Shown in pieces: positions 44,986 to 56,789 of a DNA stretch of 64,000 bases; the stretch's first letter is position 1, and the number at the start of each line of letters is the position of its first letter. The translations under genes were made by a program, and so were the position numbers. Origin of the DNA: Dryocosmus kuriphilus (Eukaryota; Arthropoda; Insecta; Hymenoptera; Cynipidae). Location of the stretch: contig CM076189.1 of assembly GCA_038277395.1 (NCBI GenBank), forward strand, positions 210,592,011 through 210,656,010, in the 5' to 3' direction. The notes beneath the pieces were generated by a model, which worked only from the letters and a program-made list of their open reading frames with translations, was not told where the DNA came from and did no database searches.

Positions 44986-45600
44986 TTGAGAGAACGATCA
45001 CTTGGATATGAGAGTAGAGGATAAACGAGCTAGGTGCTTAGAAAAACACTGAAATGATTCCAACTGTCCTTTGCAACTTCGCATCTAGGTTAATCTCCTG
45101 CGTTTAGGATCTGTTCAAAACTGGCTTAATAAGTCAAATAACGTCCTTTTTATTGCTACTTTCATTGTTACTTTGAATTTTACAATCCTCCGTTTTACAA
45201 GCGCAAGATTCGGCGAAATTACTTTGGAAACTGTGCTCAACTGGTTCTGTTTATGATGTGAAAGATATAAATTGATTTTATTGTTAAAGAAAATTTTTTA
45301 AGGTAAATCGATTGTTCTTCTTTGAAAACAGAGATGGCGCCACGCGTGGTCTGACTCAAGTGTCTCTAGATGGCAGCATGTTCGTAATTCAAAGTGTAAC
45401 CCAAGGGACCCCATCAATTTTTAAACCACATATTATTATTATGAGAACCGTATATTTTTTGTCAAAAAATTGAACTTTTTCGATAGAAGAAACCTATATT
45501 TTTATTATTCTATATAAATGGTAAATCATCAAATCCTTATTTTGTTGCACACGAGAATCTTAAAGTCTGAAATGCAGCATTGAAAGACCTCGATTTTCGG
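44986..45600. other. unannotated stretch
   Basis: 45330-45420 contains GAGATGGCGCCACGCGTGG and TCTAGATGGCAGC, wording typical of small transposon remnants, not assigned. Confidence 0.3.
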
Positions 45601-46770
45601 ATCACGTAGGCAACTGGATGCAAGGGTACGCGTTTTGCGAGCACTGGAGTGCGAAAACAATTATTTTCTGTCTCCCTTTCTGTCTACTTTTCGTCGTACA
45701 TAAAATTTTTCCTTCATCGACAATGTAACAGAGAAACTGCTACTGGATACAAAAATGATAAACGGCGATCATGCGACTGGAAATGCTACCGATACGTGAA
45801 TGAAGAGGAAAAAGGTTTTTTCTTTGAAGCACTATCTGAAGAGAAATAAAATATAATGGAAATAAATAAACATGACATGCCCAATTTTCAAAAATCATGC
45901 AAAGTTTCAATATTTTCAATTTCTCTGGGACAAATTCTCATTTTTATGAACCACAAAAAACTAAAATAATTGTTTCGTTTCAGACGAAAGTCTTACATGT
46001 GACGGACTCTCTCCGGTTAAGACCTGTGTGCTGCTCTCAGCTGCAACAAGCATGGGATTTGGATTCCTGGCCGATTGGACCAATCAATGCTCACGCGTCG
46101 ATGCTCTATCGCTGTCTCTTTCTTTTTATTTTAAAGGACGGAGAGCGGGCGGTATGTCGGTGTTGGCGTCTCTTGTCGTTTCGTTGTGGTAGTAGCTCTT
46201 TGTCTCTTGTTGCAGACACATTGAACTGGATTTTCTCCCGAACGCCTTTTTTTTTTGCTCTCAAAGTGTATTCGCACACGTCTTTTGTGATTGCCATAAC
46301 GTTTCCTTTCCTTTGATTAAGTTTTAATTCAACATTGATAATTGCGCATAAAGTAAAATCACGGGTATCGCGAACCGTGACGGCGACAACGCCATCGTGA
46401 ATCTAACGCGCGCGTTCTTACGAGCTCGCAATTTTTTTTCTATTTCCTTCGCAGCAATATCATTGCATCATATTACGGAGCCGTGCAAATCAGCAACACT
46501 CGGTTGGTTAAGTTTGTGTCGGTTTCATTTCAAAACCAAATATTATCTTAACGCCCGGACCGCACGTGTCGACCATTCGAAATTTAGTGCTTGTATTACA
46601 AGGCTAAATTTTCTATCTTTCTCTCTTGATATATCGTATCAGAGAGTCAAATTCAATGCACTTAAAAACAGCATAAGCATATCGCTCTCGGCAATCTCGC
46701 AGGAAGTGATCTCGTCGCTTCCTAGTGATATACATACACAGTGATCCGTTACGCACGCCAACACATACAC
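45600..46770. other. GC-richer island, candidate promoter or untranslated region
   Basis: Contains GATTGGACCAATC (46074-46086, CCAAT boxes on both strands), CGTGACGGCG near 46375, an ACGCGCGCGT palindrome near 46405, and CT-rich tracts. Open frames 45897-46316 and 46397-46744 have no recognised domain and are probably chance. Host regulatory DNA is the simplest reading. Confidence 0.3.
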
Positions 46771-48880
46771 ACAGCAATTTAATTGTAATGGTGCTTTACC
46801 TGTTTGTTTTTAAAATTCCGACATTCTCTGGCTTTTTTATGCCGCAAAGCTTTCTTTACCATTTCTTTCTGGACTAATTAAATAATTATTTATAGTCCAA
46901 TTCTTGAATTCTTTATTTAAAGTTCCTGACATTTCCTAATCCTAAAAAATCCCGTGATGCAATATCAACTTTAGCTTCGAGGAAACAATAATTTTCAAAT
47001 GTTTTGCAGACTATCCTAAAATTTTCTTTGTCTGTAAACGCTTTCTCGCACTTAAAATTGAATTACACAAAACTTGAAAAATACATAGTTAATATCCTGC
47101 ACGGTACATAAGATTTTTTTTATTGATTATAGTTCCCTGAGGTCTTGCGAACATTTTAAGACCAAAAACAAAATAATCGCCTTTTGAAAAAAAAATCAAA
47201 ATTTCATGAATAAAACGCGATGAATTGCATTTCTATGTTTAGAAAATTATAAATCATATATTTTGAAACCATAATAGTTTCATTAAGTACATATATCGGC
47301 TTTGAAAAGCAATACCTTTAAAATGGACTGTCCATTTTTAAATATCGTTATCAGCGATTTTTTTTTTATTTTGTATCCGAAATGTCGTGTAACTATTTTT
47401 GGAAAATAAACAAAATTTTCTGTCGTGCCGTTTTCGAAAAAATCCATTTTTAGTGTAAAAAAATCGAAATTTCTATTTTTGCTCGAAAACTAAGCGAGAG
47501 AGGCTAAATGTACTTTGGGAAAATTTCTGGAAAAGGACCTCCTTACAATTTTTTTATCTCACTTGATTTTTTGAAAAATTTTATTTCTCGTCCTTAAGTT
47601 GTAAAAATGGGGGTTTCGCAGTTTTATTCTGTTCATATCTCGCTTCGATTTCGAAATTAATTTCATTTTTGATGAATGAAAGAAGTTGTGTTTATCAAAA
47701 ATAACATTAGCAATTATAATTGAAGGTCGCTAAATATAAAAAGCAAAAGGCGTCGGTAAAACAGTTCTTAATTTAATTTAAAAAGTTTAAATATTTAAAA
47801 ATATTAAATCAGAAGAAAATCGTAAAAAACGGTATTTAAAATTAAAAATTTCATTTTAGAAGTAATGTTTTTCAAAATTAATACATTTCATGAAACCATT
47901 ATAATTTCAATATATGTAATTTATAATTTTCTAAACATTTAAATGCAATTCATCACGTTTTATAAACAAAATTGATTGATTTTTATTTTTTTTCAAAAGT
48001 CAACTTTTCAAAAAAAGCGCCCTGGCGATTATTTTGCTTTTGGTCTTAAAAGTTTCTTAAGATGTCAGGAATCTATAATAAATAAAAAATCCCATATAGA
48101 AAGAACTTTCAATGAAAGTTGGTTCAGTCAACTGTGCCTGAGGTTCAGCGGGGCTAAAATAGGTTTTAAAAATTTGTTATTTTCAAAGTTTTTCAATAAT
48201 CGCTAATATAAATTTTTATTTGTAATTTAAATAATATGGTTTTGTTCTCGAAAAACTGAAAATATTCAAATCTCACAGGACTTTGGAAAATTTGGTTTAT
48301 TATATAGATTACAAATAAAAATTAATATTAACGAGTTTTTTCAAAAACTTTGAGAATCAAGAATTTTTTAAACTAATTTTAGCTTCGCGGAACCTCATTA
48401 TATTGATAGATCTATTTCAAATATTACATAGGTTATAAATGAACTAAAATAAAAAATTTTCGGTGTTAGGTTTTTTTTTATTTTCAATTTTTTTTCAGCT
48501 CTTCTTATATATATCCTTTAATTGCATTTATCTATATTTTTACTAATTTTTACACCTTTCCCAATACTGTGAGGTAACTTAACTTTAACTACATCTGGAA
48601 TTTTCAGATATATATAATTACTTCTTAGAATAATCCCAGTAGACGAATCTATAAAGTTGTAAGTATGAAAAGAAGTACAGAAAGAATAAAACATAATGGT
48701 GTTGTAAAGCCAACCAACAAGTAAATAGCCTTGAATTACCTATCCTGTTGCTTATAAACTTTCTACTGTCTCGTGGTCAGGCTATTAAACTATTATACGT
48801 TCCTACTACCCATCCAATCGTTCAATCTGCATAATTAATTAGAGAGATACTTTTATACGACAAAACGCATTTGTTAAAAT
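46771..48880. other. AT-rich intergenic DNA with an inverted repeat
   Basis: Long imperfect inverted repeat: 47205-47280 (AATAAAACGCGATGAATTGCAT..., TTTGAAACCATAATAG) pairs with 47885-47965 (CATGAAACCATTATAAT..., AAATGCAATTCATCACGTTTTATA). A second pair is 48150-48235 with 48300-48395. Probably eroded MITEs. No coding evidence. Confidence 0.5.
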
Positions 48881-48889
48881 GTGTTGGAG

Positions 48890-49330
48890 TATTGATACAT
48901 TGGGCTTTGGCACACGGTACTTTGCGACACCTGTTTCGTTCTCGCCGAGAGAGAAACGAGGGGTTGAAGGAATGAGAGATAGGCTAGGGTCAGTGAGACC
49001 GTAGAACGGACAGATGAGGGTGAGAAATAGGCAGGCGGTGGAAAAAGGACCTCAACGAAGTGTTCGTTTTACGATTTTTTTTGTTTGCTTTCTTTTTCTT
49101 GCGGCAATTACTTGCGAACGTTCGCCTTGCTTGTAAAATAGGCTCTTGTCTCCACTGAAATACCGCATATAAGCGAGCTTTCAAAACGTTCCGCGTGCTT
49201 CTCCTGTTGGCATACCGCATAGTAGCCCTTACCACACTCAAGAACGCCCATTTCCGTAGAATGCAACATAAAAGAGAGATACTTTTTTTATTTATTGCAC
49301 ACAAAGCCATTTCTTCTTAAGGCGTTAACA
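48890..49330. other. GC-richer island, unassigned
   Basis: Contains CACCTGTTTCGTTCTCGCCG and TTGCGAACGTTCGCCTTGC. The 106-codon minus frame 49310-48990 is featureless. Possible host non-coding or untranslated DNA. Confidence 0.3.
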
Positions 49331-50671
49331 GGATAAAGTCATTTTCGTAGGATATTCTTCAACTTGGGAATATAGATTTATTAAAGTGCTATCTAACTGC
49401 CTGTGCAATTAGAAAGAGATGGACTACTCAGAAGTTGAGATAATTCAAATTGAAATTAGCACTTTCTGCATGTTTTTACGATTTCCTTAATATTTAGTAA
49501 AACTTTGCCAGCTTTTAATACCTGCCGTCAGAGGCCGTATACAAAAAGTATGAAATGCTTTTTTTTTTTTTTAAACCCATCCACCCAAAGCACTTTATCC
49601 TATTTTTTTTAATAATAGATTTTTTCCCAAAATTTTACGTCCTTACATATAGAATTAAAATTTTTTATATATGTAACAAATTTATATTTCTCCTCGATAC
49701 ACTCCACCCATATAATAGAGCACAGAAAAATGTTTGACCCACCTATGTTCTCTGCAACTTTTACGTAATCCACCGAAAGAAATAAAATAGTTGGAACAGC
49801 TGAAATAATAATAGCCGAAAAAATAGTTTCTTCAGATGATTAAAGTAATTTTCAGAGATAACTATTTAATTATTTCGATGAGAAAAATGTCTCCCGATGG
49901 ATAAAATGAAGTGATGCATATGAAACAAATATATATTTGAAACAAGGGAATATATTTTTGAACTAACTGCATATACGTTTCGTTCGAAAAAATGTTGTTC
50001 TCATTTAACTTTTTAGCATAATTGTATCAATTATATACTTTCATTAAATTTGGAACGTATTTGGCCGCGTCGTCATTAGTTCTTGAAAATTCCGCCAAGA
50101 GCGCAGGGATTATTGTCTCACAAGAGGAATCGACCGTCGCTCGTGTGGAAATCTCTAGGAGGGCCTGAGAAAACTTCAGCGTGGCAAAACTAGGCCCTGG
50201 CCAGGCAATCGAGCCTGAAACAAGCTGCAATAAAACGCTTAATCTGGCCAGGGTCCGACTCGATCGCCTGACTCAAGTAAAGCCTGGTCCCGTCTTCACC
50301 CTAGTTTATCATCGATTCATAGCTACTTTATGCTTCGCCAAATTTTTATTTGTTTTATATAAGTTTATGAAACCTGAAAGCACTTTTTGTTGCTTGTGAA
50401 GAGCGAAGTGCATGGGACATATTACAATTTAATAAGCGAAAACAGTGCACTTTGACAATATATATTATTTGTAGCGCGAGAGGCTAAGGATACGGCATTA
50501 CTGCACTGAAGTATAAGATCTTAAACACGGAGTAAAATTCAAAAACTAATATAAATACGTATCACATATCTTGTTATTTTTGTTTCCGTTTCAATGAGTG
50601 ACAAAATTTTGAGCATGTTTTTATCGAGATCATTGAAACCACACTGTTCGCAGAATTTCGAGTAACGTTTT
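49331..50671. other. AT-rich DNA with a small GC-rich patch
   Basis: 50186-50312 is GC-rich with inverted ends (AAACTAGGCCCTGG and CACCCTAGTTT), a possible short foldback element. The rest has no feature. Confidence 0.35.
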
Positions 50672-50850
50672 CCCAGTGGGCAGTAGGTTCTAAAGTTGCC
50701 CTACAGACGTCTTTTAGTGGACCTCTTGAGGACGTTCTGAGGACCTTTCAAAGACATGAAAAGAGCCAATGGATGTCTTAAAGACGTCAAGTCACAGGAC
50801 ATAGAGGTACATTCTAAGGACGTCTTTAGGATGTCCCGGTGCCCACTGGG
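50672..50850. mobile_element. CCCAGYGGGC MITE, copy 2
   Basis: 179 bp with TIRs CCCAGTGGGCA and TGCCCACTGGG and internal GGACGTC/GACGTCTTTAGGA variants, like copy 1 (9870-10130). TT flanks both sides, consistent with a 2 bp target duplication. Confidence 0.75.
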
Positions 50851-51706
50851 TTCGTCCTTATTCCCTTGAAAAATATCAAGTTTGTTGTTAAAAATCCAGA
50901 AAAAAACCTAATCCGCTCTCTGTCATGTTCTCTACATGCAATTCACTCTCAGCACATATTCGAAGTATTGAAACGCAGTTTAAACTAAAAATCTGTCAAA
51001 ATTATATACACAAAAAATATAAAATGACACTCGCTCGTCGCTCCGAATTCCGAAAATGGCATCTCGACGGTCGGGTCAGTTTGGGTGTGATCGGTCCTCG
51101 TCGTGACGCTGCATATCGCTCACTTGTATATAGTCAATCAAAAATAAAATACGACAAAGCTGTGACTCTTTTAGTAGGTCTGAAGAATTGTAATTTCGAG
51201 AGATTTTGTAAATTTTTAAAGTGTTGCACTTGCAAATAAATAGATCATTGCATAATGGAGAATGCAAAGAGAATAATTCAACGCCATCTACTATACATTG
51301 TAGGGACTAAAGCCAGAAGGCCCCGGCCTGGCCCAAGCGTGGGACCGGAGAGAAAGACAAGCTCTAAGGACCAGGCTAGAGGCCACCCGGTCTGCCTCAA
51401 GCGCGGGAGCAGGATGGAACATGGCGATTTCCACACGGGGGGGCTATATGTAGTCACAATTTTTCACCATAGTTATAATGAAAAGATGAATCTAAGACAT
51501 CTGTTTGATCGTCATCGATCCTTTTTTTGGTGCTTTCCCAGCACACGGCATTGGCACTATTGGTGTCTAATTACTAATGTATTGTCCGACACTGACACCA
51601 ATGACTTATTTATTGCCTTCAAAATTTTTTTTATTTATTAACTCTTCTATAATTTTGAAGAACATGTCACACTAGTGCAGTTGCGTATTACCCTTATTCA
51701 CAAAAA
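50851..51706. other. mixed unassigned DNA
   Basis: 51290-51440 is GC-rich (AAGGCCCCGGCCTGGCCC, GGCCACCCGGTCTGCC) with no coding meaning. Frames 50925-51239 and 51255-51641 are featureless. Confidence 0.3.
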
Positions 51707-51708
51707 TA

Positions 51709-52848
51709 CGAGGTGTGATCAAAAAGTAAGGTGACTTTATATTTTTATCAAAAATATTTATTTATTCATTCATCAATATTGATGTTGTCCCCTTCAAAGT
51801 AATCCCCATTGGATATAATACATTTGTGCCAGCGCTTTTTTGAAACCTCAAAGCATTTCTGATAAGCACTTTTTGGTATAGCCTTCAGCTCTTCCAGCGA
51901 TGCGGTTTTTATCTCCACAATCGTCACAAAACGCCGTCCTTTTATGGGTCTGTTCAGTTTTGGAAACAGGAAAAAGTCGCAGGGAGCCAAATCTGGTGAA
52001 TACGGTGGCTGAGGCATGATTATGATGTTGTTATTGGCCAAAAAATTACGAGCAAGCAATGACGTGTGAGCTGGCGCATTATCGTGGTGCAATAACCATG
52101 ACTGGTTTTTCCACAATACCGGACGTTTTTTTCGTGTTGCTTCACGCAATCCGTGCATAACTTCAAGGTAATCTTTATTAACTGAACGACCTTGTGCTAA
52201 GAACTCCTGATGCAGTACGACATGATAATCGAAGAAAACGGTAAGCAAAATCTTGACATTTGTTCGAACTTGGCGTACTTTTTTTGGTCCTGGTGATCCG
52301 GAATGCTTCCACTGGGACGATTGAGCCTTAGTTTCGACGTCATAACCATATACCCATGTTTCGTCACCTGTTATAATCCTTTTTAGCAAGTCTGGGTCGC
52401 CGTTGACGTTATTCAACAGCTCCTGAGCGATGCTCACGCGACGGTTCTTTTGGTCAAAATTTAGCAATTTCGGAACAAACTTCACTGACACACGTCTCAT
52501 GCCCAAAATATTGACTTGAATTGCTTGGCACGAGCCAAACGAGATGCCGACATCATCAGGAACTTCTCTAATGGTAATTCGACGATTCGCCAACACTATT
52601 TTCTTCACTTCTTCAACGTTTTCATCAGTTGTTGACGCGCTGGGACGTCCAGGGGGAGCTTCGTCATTAACATTTTCTCGGCCTTCCCGAAAGAGCTTGT
52701 ACCACTCATAAACATTTTTTTTTACTCAGAGTACACTCACCGTATCCCACTGTCAACATTTCAAGTATTTTGGAGAACTTAATTCCATTTTTTACACAAA
52801 ATTGGATACAAATTCTTTGATCCATTTTTTTCGACAGCAGAAAATCGT
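51709..52848 (-). mobile_element. mariner element A3 (5' end truncated)
   Basis: The 3' TIR CGAGGTGTGATCAAAAAGTA is at 51709 after TA. Homology to A1/A2 runs through the transposase start and the CAGCAGAAAATCG leader, then stops at about 52848 where PLE terminal sequence (GTCGACGCTTCGACC) begins. About 190 bp including the 5' TIR are missing. Confidence 0.9.
51766..52825 (-). pseudogene. mariner A3 transposase, nearly intact
   Basis: From the start ATG at 52825 (MDQRICIQFCVKNGIKFSK) the frame runs through SKK and breaks at an A-run near 52715, where nine A are present and one too many. The other frame continues EWYKLFREGRE, GRPSASTTDENV and on to the stop at 51766. The open C-terminal 280 residues contain the second helix-turn-helix (RRITIREVPDDVGISFG), all three catalytic Asp (GDETWVYGYD, HHDNAPAH, YSPDLAPCD) with D34D spacing, and the end NINIDE. 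Only one homopolymer frameshift separates it from a full-length protein, but the missing 5' TIR prevents mobility of this copy. Confidence 0.9.
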
Positions 52849-52883
52849 CGACGCTTCGACCTCACTGCGGGCCTTTTTCAAGA
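52848..52883 (-). ncRNA. hammerhead-like motif (left arm)
   Basis: Minus strand: CTTGAAAAAGGCCCGCAGTG then AGGTCGAAGCGTCGAC. Stem II GGCC/GGTC; core strongly altered (GAAG for GAAA). Confidence 0.35.
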
Positions 52884-54006
52884 GAATCTACAATTATATA
52901 AACAATAGTACTATATCTAATATTAAAAAATTTGTCAATAAATTTAATAATTTTATAATGTATATAAGTATTGCCTTCAATTTCGTCGATGTAATTAAAC
53001 ATAGGTATCAAAATAGTCCATGATATCACTGCAGCAGGTTTTTAAAAAGCATTTAAAAATTTTTTATCCAAATTGTCGATTGTCGAGATCCTTCATTATC
53101 AATTTTGTTAAAAATTCGGTTAAAATTGTGTTGCATTGTAATATATTTTTGTTTCCATTATTCGTAATATTTTGGAGTTTCCGAAAGGAACTCCAAAAAC
53201 TTTTAGATCACATTTCGACAACTAGTGTGTTTACAGAACGACGAGACACTGTGTTTCGTCATTCTGTAAACAGGTAGGTATTCACTTATCCGAAATTTCA
53301 TTTTTCCTAAAACTCATTTTGCCGAAAAAATCACTAGATTACTAGACGCCTTTGAAACAATCGATAGATGGGTTTCTGCTTACCAATTTTGGACAGATCT
53401 GTAACTCAAATTGACTTTAGGTGGCGTTTCGTGAAAATTCTTTATTCTTCTTATTATACTCATTGTTTTTTCTTTATAAAACTCGAATTTTTAAAATGTG
53501 ATTTTCCATTTGGAGTGATCATGGCAATATGCCATGAATTCACAAGCGGGATCCCCTCTATCATTTATGTCTACATCGCCCGTAAATCTAGTGATTTTTT
53601 CGGCAAAATGAGTTTTAAGGAAAATGAAATTTCGGACAAGTGAATACCTACCCTGTAAACACACCGATTGTCGAAATGTGATCTAAAAGTTTTTGGAGTT
53701 CCTTTCGGAAACTCCAAAATATTACGAATCATGGAAACAAAAGGCTATTACAATGTAACACAATTTTAAACGAATTATTTAATAAAATTGACAATGAAGG
53801 ATCTCGACAATCGACAATTTGGATAGAAAATTTTTAAATGCTTTTTAAAATCCTGTTGCAATGATATCGTGGACTATTTGATAATTATGTTTAATTACAT
53901 CGACAAAATTGAAGGTAATAATTATATACATTATAAAATTATTAAATTTATTGACAAACTTTTGAATATTGTATATAGTACTATTGTTCATATAATTGTA
54001 GATTCT

Positions 54007-54042
54007 CTTGAAAAAGGCCCGCAGTGAGGTTGAAACGTTGGA
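54007..54042 (+). ncRNA. hammerhead-like motif (right arm)
   Basis: CTTGAAAAAGGCCCGCAGTG then AGGTTGAAACGTTGG: GAAA core present, stem II GGCC/GGTT, CTGANGA part altered. Counterpart of 52848-52883. Confidence 0.4.
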
Positions 54043-54234
54043 ATAAATTGACATTACACACTAAGTTTATTATTAATTAATATTTTGTAATGACCGTAAG
54101 ACCAAATTATTCAATTCTACTCTGATAAAAAATTACACTAAGTGCAAGTCAAATTTTTCTGAATGAAATACTTGGTTTCTTGAACTTAAGTTGTAGGTCT
54201 TTAAATTATGGAAATCGCTCTTCATATCCAATAG

Positions 54235-56138
54235 CAGGGATGCCAGCGGTTCAGTATTTCAGTTTTAGGGAAAAAAGTGGATTTTTTTGGAAAAAAGGGG
54301 ATTTTTTAAAAGTGTAAGCGGAGTGAAAATACTTTAATAAATACAATATTTTTTACGATAATTGGTATTTCATTTTTAGGAACTTTTGATACATCATTTT
54401 CGCATATCGGTATCTCTTTAAAAAATGTTTAATTGCACCAAAACGACCTCTTCTAATCAACAAGACAGTTTTCTTTTGTGTCTCGATATAGCAGACGTAA
54501 TTAATTCAGACTTGTTTTCCTCATTTTTTTTTCCGCAATTGATCTACCTTGCTTCGTTTATCTGTTTCTTTAGTACGCAAAGTTTCTAAGTTCACCATAA
54601 GTTCTTGAACCGCAACGCCTGTTGGATCTTTACCTATGACACCTTTTAATGTTTTTTTGTTTTGAATTAGATTTTTTTGCAGCTTCAGCATAGGTTTTTT
54701 CGGAATTTTCTAGATCAGCCTCTAAAATTACAATGTCCCTTTTTCCTTCGTAATACTAACTAACAACACCTTTTATTTTGCACTTTGTTCCGCATCGGCA
54801 GCCTGCTTAGCAAGGTTTTCTGAGACAAGTTGCTTTTCTTCTTCTAAATAGGCTAAGTATGATTGATGAGCATGTCGCGCACGTTTTAAGAGATCGTCAG
54901 TTAATGGTACTTTGCGAATTTGAAAGCCATACTGCTTTAAACCATCAACAATTGCTAGTTTAGCGTTAAGTGGTCGTTCAGTCATGTTAGAATTTTTATC
55001 AGTTATAATTTGACTCGATTTAGAGAAACCTCTCTCAACATCTGCACTGCCATGAGTTTAGCCAAAAAATTTTGGACAACGTATTTTTATCTGTAGTTAG
55101 AAGTCGGCTTTAGCGAAAAAATATGATTCCAATAATTGTCTATTCTTTCGGTTTTTCATTCAACGAGAAGCGAATATCTTCATCTTGTTGAAGTAATTTC
55201 CACTCAGTTGAAACCTCATCAGTATCAACATCTTTCAATGGTAACAATCCTGCTATTCTTGTAACATATGTAACACTGACGGTGTCCTTGATCTTTTCAG
55301 GTGTGAAATGCATTTAAAATATATAAGACTTGAAATCAGTTTGATCAAACTTCATCTCTTGTAAAACGTCCGGTTTTACTACGCTTGATAATAGTAGCAA
55401 AGTAAATTGGGAGTAAAGGATGTGAATAAGAGGTTCCTCTTTTTGAAACAACAATGTAAATTCTTTTGTGAAAGTCTTAACCGATTGAGCGATAAATTGC
55501 AAGTTACTTGTCAAAGCCGGGTTTGTTAAATAATCTTTGATGATCTTACAGTACAAGAAGCTACTTCACATGGAAAGTACAAATGTTTAAGTAGTAATCA
55601 AGAAATTGTAAAAAAGAAAAAAAAGCTACGTAAAAATTTACAGGTAGACCACGTCTTTAATTATTTATCTATTGTCACTTACCTTAAAAACTAAAGCACG
55701 TAATACTTGTTCTCACATTGCAACGATTGCAACTTAACCTCCAATATTTTTCTCGAGTCGAGTCGGCTTAGACGCTGGATGCTAGATCTAGATATTTTCC
55801 TCAATATTCCCACACACACACAAACGTTTGCAACCAATCATAATTACTCTTTACTAAAATAACCAATCACAGTTCTCAAACGTTCCCGCGAATATATCAC
55901 ATCGAATAAAAGGGATGCAAATTTAATGCTCCTACGCATAATAATTGTCGCGCGTGTTTTTGAATGTCTTGAAAGTCAAACTATGTGATAATTCTTACAA
56001 AAATGAATCTAAACTTTGTGAAAAAAAGGGGAAAAAAGGAGAAAATTGGGTCAAAATTCTCGAGTTTAAGGTTTTAAGGGGATTTTTTCAAATTTAAGGG
56101 GGAAAAGGGGGGAAAAAGGGGACGGACTGGCATCCCTG
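54235..56138 (-). mobile_element. hAT-type transposon
   Basis: TIRs CAGGGATGCCAG and CTGGCATCCCTG, followed inward by A/G-rich GGGGAAAAAGGGG-type sequence. CAATAG at 54229-54234 and 56139-56144 is a 6 bp target duplication (hAT elements usually make 8). 1.9 kb. Confidence 0.85.
54773..55556 (-). pseudogene. hAT transposase, C-terminal part (broken)
   Basis: From 55556: QSVKTFTKEFTLLFQKEEPLIHILYSQF, then KPDVLQEM near 55350; after a frame change, GLLPLKDVDTDEVSTEWKLLQQDEDIRF (about 55260-55170); a stop; then the dimerisation block GSADVERGFSKSSQIITDKNSNMTERPLNA (about 55050-54960), ending with a Glu/Ala-rich tail to 54773. This is the conserved C-terminal half of hAT transposases. The BED zinc finger and the N-terminal catalytic part are not recognised. 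Stops and frame changes make it inactive. Confidence 0.75.
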
Positions 56139-56278
56139 CAATAGATATTTCTTACAGTTACTAACACATTTCTCTCGCTGAAAAAATATTTGACAGTTTC
56201 AAATAATAATTAAATAAATAAGACCAAAGGTCAGAGCGACAACCTCCAGACAATTATCATTTATTGAAAATTTAACGC

Positions 56279-56311
56279 GACGTTTCGGAATTAATCTAAT
56301 TCCCTCTTCAG
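56279..56311 (-). ncRNA. hammerhead ribozyme motif, best preserved (PLE-4)
   Basis: Minus strand reads CTGAAGA, G, GGAATT-AGATT-AATTCC (six perfect stem II pairs), GAAA, CGTCG. Both core strands match the hammerhead consensus CTGANGA and GAAA exactly. Short stem III sequence fits the minimal hammerheads known from PLE terminal repeats, which are thought to act in dimeric form. Confidence 0.65.
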
Positions 56312-56789
56312 ACTAAAATATAAAAAGAAAAACACTTAAATTTATTAATAGGAATATTACTAAAATTAACATTATAAAAATTTTTAAATATGTATTAGAG
56401 TATAGTGCTCACCAGATCGATTTAACTTCAAAAGTGTTGTATAAAAATCTGATAATTTTGTGAGTGCTCGTATCAAATTGTTAATATTTGATATTGTAAA
56501 GAACTATTAAAATTGTAAAAAAAAAACATAAATAGAACAAAACTTATGAAAATGAAAATTAGGAAAATTAACAACAACCAAAAGGTAATAATAGAATAAA
56601 TAGAATTTACCTGAAAGCCTCTGCCAAGAAGGACTTTTTGATGGAATGCAGGAGTAACAGCTTACATCCTAAAAATATTAATAATTGTGTAGCTAATATT
56701 AATACAATACATTTATGTAGTAGATCTTGTAAAAAAAAGTTAATAGATATATCAAACAACGTTAAAATACAATATTGAGACAATTAGAG

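Larger units (their letters stand above)
52848..54046. mobile_element. PLE-derived foldback: two inverted terminal blocks
   Basis: Arms 52848-53330 and 53560-54046 are inverted copies of each other (AGAGAATCTACAATTATA.. against ..TATAATTGTAGATTCTCT; TTTGGAGTTTCCGAAAGG against its complement), with about 230 bp between. Each outer end carries a hammerhead-like motif. Looks like two PLE pseudo-LTRs in tail-to-tail order with the coding region deleted. Confidence 0.7.

Noticed and set aside
45897..46316. 139-codon frame as a gene
   Set aside because: Start codon context and composition are ordinary, no domain, and it overlaps promoter-like DNA.
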